NCBI GenBank assembly: GCA_022925895.1
Contig: JAKSYS010000784.1
Coordinates: 1-25,773, forward strand
Direction: 5' to 3'
From: Fragilaria crotonensis
Taxonomy: Eukaryota > Bacillariophyta > Fragilariophyceae > Fragilariales > Fragilariaceae
DNA length: 25,773 nt
This document shows, in pieces, positions 19,612 to 25,773 of this stretch. The position numbers and the translations under genes are program-made. The notes under the pieces were generated by a model. That model was not told the origin of the DNA and searched no databases. It saw nothing but the letters and a program-made list of their open reading frames with translations. How positions within the stretch are numbered: the stretch's first letter is position 1; every line of letters begins with the position of its first letter.

Positions 19612-19638
19612 TACCAGGTACTCGAGTAGTACCTGGTA
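19612..19638. repeat. Inverted repeat, 11-bp arms
   Basis: taccaggtact (19612-19622) and agtacctggta (19628-19638) pair around the loop cgagt. It marks the left edge of the CpG-poor block. Confidence 0.85.
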
Positions 19639-19659
19639 ATACAGTATTATTTATACTCT

Positions 19660-21728
19660 GCTTTTTCTTTGTTTGTTTCTCTGTAGGATTGTGAGCTTAT
19701 TTGTTGTTTGTCAACACTCCATTATAAGTCATAAATCAATCAAAGATAAGAACCAGTAAGTCTTTCAAAAATGATAATCTAAGTAAATTACACTGCAAAC
19801 ACCATAATCATAACAGCCTGACCCCAGATTACTTTCCTTGGTGTAGATCTTACACAATGTAGTCTTCATTTCTCATAAGACATGTATGCCTTTTGGATCT
19901 CTCAGTAGAGTTGTGCATGCCAGGAAGTTTATCCTGGTCTTCCATTCTGGTTTTTCAAAGCAACACCAGCAGCATATATTCTAGAGCTACGGTCATGGCT
20001 TATCTACTATCTTTAAATTCCCACCACAGTAAGACTGGCTGCATCAACAGAAGTACTTGAGGTCTTGGCAAGTACCAAGCTCCAAGGCACAAACGCACAA
20101 AAAGAATTGGCTCATTGTACCATGGCATCAATAACAGATGCATTACAAGCAGCATCACACCACTTCAAGTCTTTGTGTTTGAGTCTTCCTCCCACTTGCA
20201 CCACTCTCAAGAACCAGTGTTCACACATCTGATACCAGAATCAATCACACCCACCAGCCACAAGTACATAACATTTCTGGTGAGGGTTTCCTACATGGTC
20301 ATATGGCCCACCCTCCACTAATCTCTTGATTAGCTTCTGTGTGAGAGAAGCTGATCCATAGTACTGTCCACAAGATAGCAGAGACCCTTGAAACAACCCT
20401 TCTTGTGAGCTGGCTCTAGTGATGCTGCTTCATGGTTCCACTACATAGAAAAAGAGGGTGGTGTGTACATTGTTGTTCTCTCTGTTAAGAAGCAGGGGGG
20501 CTGTGGCTGGTTGCAATCTATTTAGTGCATCCCTCTCACTATCAAAACAAAAGTCTGTATGAATACAGCATTGAAGCTTGAAAATCATGATTTCCACAAG
20601 ACTAACGTATGTGACAGCCAGGTTCAGTCATTGTTGACAATTTTATGCAAAAGGTCATACAGGAGGGTTGAACTGGTAATTGGAAGTAGTTAGCTAGTAC
20701 TCCTGATGAGGTGTTGTGACAGTCAGAGCTGAATGTAGGATAAGAAAATTATTTGGAGTACAGTACTTTTTTACTCCAAGAACTCCAGCAGTACAAGCAT
20801 GGACAGAGTATCTGGACAAATCAAACTACCACAGTACCTGGACAGATTGAGAAATTGGTGATTTGATTGTATTCATTCAGAAAGATTTATGTAGTGACTA
20901 CCCAGCATATTGTAGTACACCCTAAAACACATGGTGTTACTGTACTAGTAGCTTGTTTTTGGTGAGGAGTGACCATTCACAAGTTAGAACACATTAAATT
21001 TGGGATTTTTCCTGCTCGCAAGAATTTTATCTTTGTAGTTTAATTGCTGACTACTGTAACAACAAGTAAATGAAATCACAGTGTTAAAGTAGTCAGACTG
21101 ATGTTCCAGCAAGCTAGTGAAGGTGTGAGGATCCACTACATACGTTTTGCCAAGTCTAACATCACCAGCAAAAAACAACTCAACAGGCATGGTCACAGTC
21201 ACAGTCACTTTTGAAAAATAAATTTTGTTGACAACTCATTTTTTATCCTATGGCACATTCCAAAGAACTACCAGCACTGGCTACTAATTTAATTGAACCA
21301 GTGTCAGTTGCAAAAAGCATGAGTTTCACCACAAACTCCAAGATATTCCTGTTGTTCAGATCACCAGCAATTCGAATGTGTTCCTTTCTGAGGACTCAAG
21401 AACCACTTCCACAACAGCAGACTCATAACAACACATACATTTGACATGAATGTGTAACATGCAAAAAAGTCATACCCACTTGATTTTGTAAATTGGACTC
21501 AATTTGAGTGACTCACCTGTCCTGATGCCATGTTAAGGAAAAACTCAAAGAATGAAGACTTGACAAATCATATCATCTTCATGATTTTCCATCACAATAG
21601 CTGCATAGCATACCCATCATCTATCTATTTGTTCAACCTTAAAGAAAACTGTCAACAAGTGTGCCTTTAAGGCAAAGAATTCTAATCCAGACACCATGTT
21701 TATATGCTTGTTCTTCCTTTGCTGGTTG
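19660..21728. mobile_element. CpG-depleted block, probably a decayed and formerly methylated insertion
   Basis: Reading every base, I count only six CpG dinucleotides in about 2,070 bp, although the GC content is around 40 percent and both flanks are rich in CpG. TG and CA are abundant. A decayed protein-like frame runs on the minus strand (19788-20757), and another protein-like segment lies at 21250-21394 (minus). No terminal repeats or target duplication were found at the edges, so the class of the insertion is unknown. A transposon silenced by cytosine methylation is the simplest explanation, and transfer from a CpG-poor genome is the alternative. Confidence 0.5.
19788..20757 (-). pseudogene. 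Decayed protein-coding sequence of unknown family
   Basis: From about 20610 down to the stop at 19790-19788, one minus-strand frame reads as protein-like sequence with segments such as QYYGSASLTQKLIKRLVEGG, GNPHQKCYVLVAGGCD, FWYQMCEHWFLRVVQVGG and RIYAAGVALKNQNGRPG. It is interrupted by TGA at 20628, 20430, 20241, 20112, 19902 and 19866, by TAA at 20013 and 19929, and by TAG at 20007 and 20004 (lower plus coordinates). Six of these ten are TGA, as expected from CGA to TGA change. Upstream (20745-20605) the frame appears to continue after a one-base shift. I do not recognise the family. A transposon protein is plausible from the context. Confidence 0.45.
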
Positions 21729-21765
21729 ACGCTGTACAGGAGTAGTGAGGACGGACCGGAGCACT

Positions 21766-21861
21766 GGAGTAGTGGAGTAGTGGAGTAGTGGAGTAGTGGA
21801 GTAGTGGAGTAGTGGAGTAGTGGAGTAGAGGAGTAGTGGAGTAGTGGAGTAGTGGAGTACG
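21766..21861 (+). repeat. 8-bp minisatellite (GGAGTAGT), 12 units
   Basis: The unit ggagtagt is repeated about 12 times with one variant unit (ggagtaga, 21822-21829) and a degenerate last unit. It lies directly after the CpG-poor block. Confidence 0.95.
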
Positions 21862-22589
21862 GTAGTACTTGGCTAGAGTACCCGGTATCTGAGAACTCGT
21901 GAAAATCAGGGTTACCCCAATGCACCCTTACTTTGGTACTGTACCTGGTACTGCTGTGATTGACTAATTCGAGTTGCAAAAAACACGGATTGGGTTGCAA
22001 ACCTACGCCGTTCTCTCGTAGAAATTTTGCAACCCTACGTGCAACTGGGTTGCAAAAGATCCTGATGTTCCGCACTGCGTTTTTGTCACAGTACCTGCAA
22101 GTTCTACAGGTCCCTGTCGTATACACATACCGGAGGGAGTTGAAAATACTACTTCGGTTGCAAAACACCGGAAATGTATCTATTGTGGCGAGTTGTTCGA
22201 TGACTGAAGAATGGCAGGCGCGTTTTTGTATTAAGTTCCAAAAGGTGCGTGATGAATTCGGCGCTATTGATCCTAACCGCAAAACGTGGTACTCTACTGC
22301 CGGTAGTCTAATCGGGTACGAAGTACTCCTGAGGCCGATGCTTACAGAAAATAGAAAAAGACATGCCTAAAAAGACGTCATTTTGTGGAAACTCAATGCT
22401 TACGTCCTCAAAGTCGACATATATCGAAACAAAAACGGTGTCGCTTTTTTGGAACCGGGATCTTTTCGCCAGGCAAAGAAAAAGCGACACTGTTTTTGAC
22501 TCGACCCGGCTGGAAACAAAAGCGACACTGGAGTACTCGCTACTAGCCTCATACGCATCCGATTGGCGCCGATTGCCAAGTTTTGCACA
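21862..22589. other. Non-coding region between the minisatellite and the transposase
   Basis: A plus frame at 21960-22370 has no family features and is not called. The region contains repeated TTGCAA words (21970-22165) and repeated AAAGCGACAC motifs (22437-22530), the latter just before the transposase. The left end of the Harbinger element should lie here, but no inverted match to the right side of the window was found. Confidence 0.4.
22437..22530. repeat. Repeated AAAGCGACAC motifs forming a stem-loop before the transposase
   Basis: gtgtcgctttttt (from 22438) is inverted relative to aaaaagcgacac (22479-22490), and a second direct copy is at 22518-22529. Subterminal motif repeats of this kind are common near transposon ends, so they may mark transposase-binding sites. 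That role is inferred. Confidence 0.5.
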
Positions 22590-24447
22590 ATGTTCGTCAA
22601 AGCTAATTCTACCACCTTGCGCACCGTTTCTGAAGCAACCATGGGACTAAAAGCTTCGCGACTTCTCGCGATCGACATGGTAAAGGGTCTGTGTGGTGAT
22701 GGTGGCGAAGATCCGCTCACCGATTGTTTCAACAAAGATGGCGAGATTGATGACGAGAGACTCGAAAGTTATCTCATGCAAGATGACGACGACGACGAAC
22801 GGAAGACAAAGGCGCGGATTGCTTTGGCGTACATGGTTGGACAGAGAATTAAACGGAAAAGAAGTCTTGCTTGAGTCCGAGAGAGCGAAACCGCCCGCCC
22901 AAAAAACGCGGATTTCACGCCCGAGGTGGTATACTGATCCGGTCACAGGAGCGCGGCGCAAGAAGACGCCAAAAATGAGTGCATGGTGGGAGGATTACAT
23001 TGATGATCCGCAACCCGGCAATCAGCATTGGGCAAAGGAGTTTAGACAGAATTTTCGCTTACCATATGCATCGTATGTGATGCTTCTTGATATGATATCA
23101 TCGGAAGCAAGCGACGGGTTGTTTGACAGATGGATCAAGGCATATGAAAGGACCAACAACATAAAAACAAAAGGTTTCGCCAATCGAATTGTTCTCTTGG
23201 GTTCGCTTCGTTATCTGGGAAGAGGATGGACGTTTGACGACATGAAGGATGTAACATACATCAGTCGCGACGTCCATCGTAAGTTTTTTCACCAATTTGT
23301 CAAGTTCGAAGCAAAGGTACTACTGTATCCAATGTACTATGTGTCGGCGCCGCGTTCGGTCAAGGAACTGAGAGATTGTGAGCAGGAATACAATATTGCA
23401 GGCTTTCCAGGTTGCATTGGTAGCACCGATGCAACCCATATTCCTCTTGAAAAGGTTTGTTTTTCTTTGCGCCAAGCGCACCTTGGGGCGAAGTCGAAAA
23501 GTACGATGCGGACTTATAATCTGACTTGCAATCATCGGCGCCAAATTTTGCACACAACGTCTTGTCACCCTGGTAGATGGAACGACAAAACATTGATTCG
23601 TTTTGATACTTTTATGTCAGAGCTTCGCGACGGAGGCTTGGATGACAAGATGGATTTCGAGTTGCGGACGCGACAAGGAATGACGAGTGACGAGGAAGGT
23701 GACGACAGGATACTTAGACTCAAGGGCGCTTACGTCATAGTGGATAACGGCTACCTTGAGTGGTCGACGACAGTGCCACCCGTGAAAGATTTGTGCAACC
23801 GGTCGGAGCTGAGGTTTTCTCAGTGGCTAGAGTCTATGAGAAAGGATGTTGAGTGCACCTTTGGGATCTTGAAAGGTCGCTGGCGAATTCTGAAGAGTGG
23901 AATTCGAGTTCACAACACGGAAGTAGGTGATAATATCTGGCTCACCTGTTGTGCTTTGCACAATATGCTATTGGATGTTGACGGCCTGAGCAAGGCCTGG
24001 AAAAATGGTGTTCATTCCCGTTGGGAGACGGAATTTGGCGAGTTTCGAGACGAAGAGATTCCTTTTGCTGTTCGGAGATTGGTTGATCCTACGGGCACAG
24101 AGGACTTCCGTCTACGGCATTACGATGGGTCGCGATTTGGATATCGACGCCTGCCAATTGTAGTAAGTGATAATGAGGAGGAGGACGACGACGGCAATGA
24201 AAGTGATGGCAATTGCAGTCGCCATCGCAATCGCAATCGCAACGGGAGTGGTCACCGGCGCAATAGTACGACCGGGACAGGAGGTCGAATCCAATCGGGT
24301 ACCGCAGTCAACAAACTGAACTTCTTTCAGTTTCGTTCGCTGCTTGTCGAAAATTTCAATATTCGTTTTCACGAAAACAATCTGCAGTGGCCAAAGAGAC
24401 TTTCTCGTTCGAGACCAAGAAATGTTCCTGTCATGACGATTGTATGA
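22590..24447 (+). CDS. PIF/Harbinger transposase (DDE_4 superfamily nuclease), with a 5' frameshift
   Basis: The main frame ends at TGA 24445-24447. The N-terminal part (ATG 22590, with KASRLLAIDMVKGLCGDGGE) lies in a different frame that stops at 22874. A protein-like sequence continues in the downstream frame from about 22865 (ERAKPPAQKTRISRPRWYTD), so a one-base shift separates them. The nuclease residues are intact: Asp in GSTDATHIPL (codon 23428-23430), Asp in YVIVDNGY (23743-23745) and Glu in DVECTFGILKGRWRIL (23851-23853). WNDKTLIRFD and CALHNMLL are further Harbinger signatures. The tail has an acidic run, an Arg/Asn repeat (RHRNRNRNGSG) and a WP box near the end. The enzyme cuts and joins transposon ends. 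A convergent accessory ORF follows 313 bp downstream. The frameshift means it may be inactive, or that the assembly has an indel. Confidence 0.88.
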
Positions 24448-24760
24448 ATCTGCAATCAAGAGGTGGGCCACCTGCCGCTGTCACGCGTCGTGCGATATTG
24501 TCGTTCTGGCATTGCGTTGCATGTGAAAATGCTGGCTGAGACTGCCGAGACTGTGGGGTGAGTCATGCATCGGCATCAGACATCGAAAAAGTTGTCATTG
24601 ACGTCGTTGTTATAGCAGTGCGCAAGTGTACGATAATTGATTTCTAGTCGTTGTATTACTAGCTAGCTAGTAGTAGTAGACTATTTCTTCCCTGCCCATG
24701 TATTTCCCCGCCCCTTTCCCATTGTTACTTTATTACCCGCCTCGTCTTCCGACAAAGTCT
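24448..24760. other. Spacer between the two convergent transposon ORFs
   Basis: No gene was seen. It contains a tagctagctagtagtagtag stretch near 24658-24679 and serves as the shared 3' flank of the transposase and the accessory ORF. Confidence 0.5.
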
Positions 24761-25631
24761 CTAGTCCGTGTAGTTGTTGTAGTCTCCGTTGCGAATGAGT
24801 TCCTGAATCGCTGGCGACTCATTCGCAAAGCACGTCTTGCACCAAGTAATGTTGTGCAATCCCCGATTCACATCGCAACAACAAGAGCAGACACAAACTT
24901 TCTTGCATTTCAAGCAAGTGTGGTTTGTTGGAATCAAGTTACACTCCATGCAAGTCGTGATGTTTGGAGTGCTGGCTGGCATACTATCGTTTCCGCCTCC
25001 AGCATTTTCGACGACAACAATATCACGGTTTCTCCCACTCTCCTTTCCGTTCTTGTTGCTGCTGTTGTTTCTGCCACTGTCGTCGTTTCCGCCGCTGTCG
25101 TTTCCGCTGCTGCTCTCGATTCCGCTGGTGCTCTCAAAACTTCCACTTGTTCCAATCATTGGGGTTGCAATCCCAATCATCGCGACACCTCCTGACATCG
25201 CGCGTCGTTTTTTCTCTACAATCATATTGCTATGGCGTCGACGCTCTTCTTCTTGCACCGTCACAAGAGCAGCTTCCAGTCTCTCGATTTCTTCTTCATT
25301 TGCCTCCAACTTCTCAAGCAAAGTTGCGTCAGGCTTCTTCTTCTTCGACGAAAGATTCAGCCTTTGAAGAAAAACTTCACTGCGTCTTTTACATGCAACA
25401 AGCTTATCACGAACGAGACGAACACGCAGACTATGTTGCCCTTTCTCTTCCTTTTCGATAGCCTCCTCAGAAGGTGCTCAAGCGTCTTGGTCAAGAGAGC
25501 CAATTCAGCCGCATCGCCAGCAGCATTAGCAGGCTGCACATTTGTATCAAGCATGTTGTTGTCACGTTTTTCCCACGTCCACGTCGGTTGTCAACAGGAG
25601 CTGCACTGGCTGCAATCACTGCATTTCGCAT
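24761..25631 (-). pseudogene. Accessory ORF of the Harbinger element: coiled-coil, Ser/Asn-rich and Cys-rich protein, frame-broken
   Basis: The minus-strand stop TAG is at 24763-24761. The C-terminal half is open: a highly charged coiled coil (KLEANEEEIERLEAALVTVQ, EEERRR), a Ser/Gly/Asn-rich linker, then Cys pairs CMEC, CLKCKKVCVCSCCC and CKTC, likely to bind zinc. Upstream, the frame from ATG 25554 (MLDTNVQPANAAGDAAELAL, LTKTLEHLL) continues sensibly only if one base is added near 25470, leading into EEAIEKEEKGQHSLRVRLVR. Another frame from ATG 25631 (MRNAVIAASAAPVDNRRGRG) seems to join near 25556 by a second shift. PIF/Harbinger transposons usually encode a second protein that helps the transposase bind DNA and enter the nucleus. 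No Myb/SANT domain could be confirmed here. Confidence 0.55.
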
Positions 25632-25773
25632 CGCGCTCCGAGTCGACGTGCCACGTCCGTACGACGTATTGGCTTTGCGTTGCTAAAAGTTTCGACACCA
25701 TCTGCGCCCCATCATTAAGGGGATGTGCCCCCAAAGGGCCCATGCAAGGAAACCCACCCCAACTTTGAAAAAG
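25632..25773. other. Window end, possible promoter or terminus of the Harbinger element
   Basis: No gene was seen. The G/C-run-rich stretch from 25716 (ttaaggggatgtgccccc) could be near the transposon end, because it follows a TTA that Harbinger elements favour as target. No partner was found on the left side, so this is only a suggestion. Confidence 0.2.

Larger units (their letters stand above)
18804..19659. other. Intergenic region upstream of the receptor gene
   Basis: No gene is supported, and frames at 19004-19389 are driven by a palindrome and repeats. The region holds the 61-bp palindrome (19075-19135), a TTGCAACC-containing stretch at about 19212-19236, a duplicated 32-mer and an 11-bp-arm inverted repeat. 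The promoter of the minus-strand receptor should be near 18810-19000. Confidence 0.45.

Noticed and set aside
21617-22282. 221-aa minus-strand frame with repeated LLHYSTTP
   Set aside because: The repeat is just the translated 8-bp minisatellite, and the rest crosses the edge of the CpG-poor block.
21960-22370. 136-aa plus-strand frame
   Set aside because: It covers a cluster of TTGCAA repeats and shows no domain. It could be a remnant, but I cannot support it.
24837-25461. Several long plus-strand frames near the window end
   Set aside because: They are antisense to the Ser/Asn/Gly-rich and coiled-coil parts of the accessory ORF, and their Leu, Phe, Cys and Arg-rich translations are compositional shadows.
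25716-25773. Possible right end of the Harbinger element at ttaagggg
   Set aside because: No matching inverted sequence was found left of the transposase, so it is not called as a terminal repeat.

Overview
The window looks like nuclear DNA of a stramenopile alga, most probably a diatom. This is inference from gene content. It rests on intron-poor genes with short GT-AG introns (98, 91 and 97 bp), a secreted binding-protein/Hint fusion, a cAMP-receptor-like 7TM gene, a diatom-style TPR-like protein, a PIF/Harbinger transposon, and intergenic DNA packed with GTAC/AGTACT palindromes. No bacterial operon signals, rRNA or tRNA were recognised.

Layout. 1-975 is the 3' part of a PPEF/RdgC-type phosphatase with EF hands. 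1746-5026 is an importin-7/8-type nuclear transport receptor with one intron. 5449-7661 is bounded by a perfect 31-bp inverted repeat and contains a 73-bp satellite array (5766-6807) built of alternating imperfect palindromes with higher-order duplications. 8373-9002 encodes a small TPR-like protein. 10084-11614 encodes a TKL-like protein kinase whose DFG motif is split by an intron. 11615-14350 is non-coding and holds phased A-tracts and a 165-bp MITE (13160-13324) whose ends are related to those of the 5449-7661 element. 14351-16475 encodes a secreted protein with a binding-protein-like ectodomain, a Hedgehog-type Hint domain and C-terminal membrane segments. 16600-17085 is a possible disordered protein with a decayed partial duplicate behind it. 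17629-18803 (minus) is a 7TM receptor broken by one frameshift. 19660-21728 is almost free of CpG and contains a decayed minus-strand reading frame whose stops are mostly TGA. 22590-24447 is a PIF/Harbinger transposase with intact D, D and E residues but a 5' frameshift, followed by a convergent, frame-broken accessory ORF (24761-25631).

The cellular genes cover calcium-linked dephosphorylation, nuclear import, kinase signalling, a probably self-processing secreted protein and a 7TM receptor. They are single genes, not an operon. The less ordinary signals are the PBP-Hint-membrane fusion converging on a GPCR gene, the inverted-repeat family carrying a TGACGTCA core in all four ends, the palindromic satellite inside one of these elements, the 61-bp near-perfect palindrome at 19075-19135, and the CpG desert that points to decay of a methylated element.
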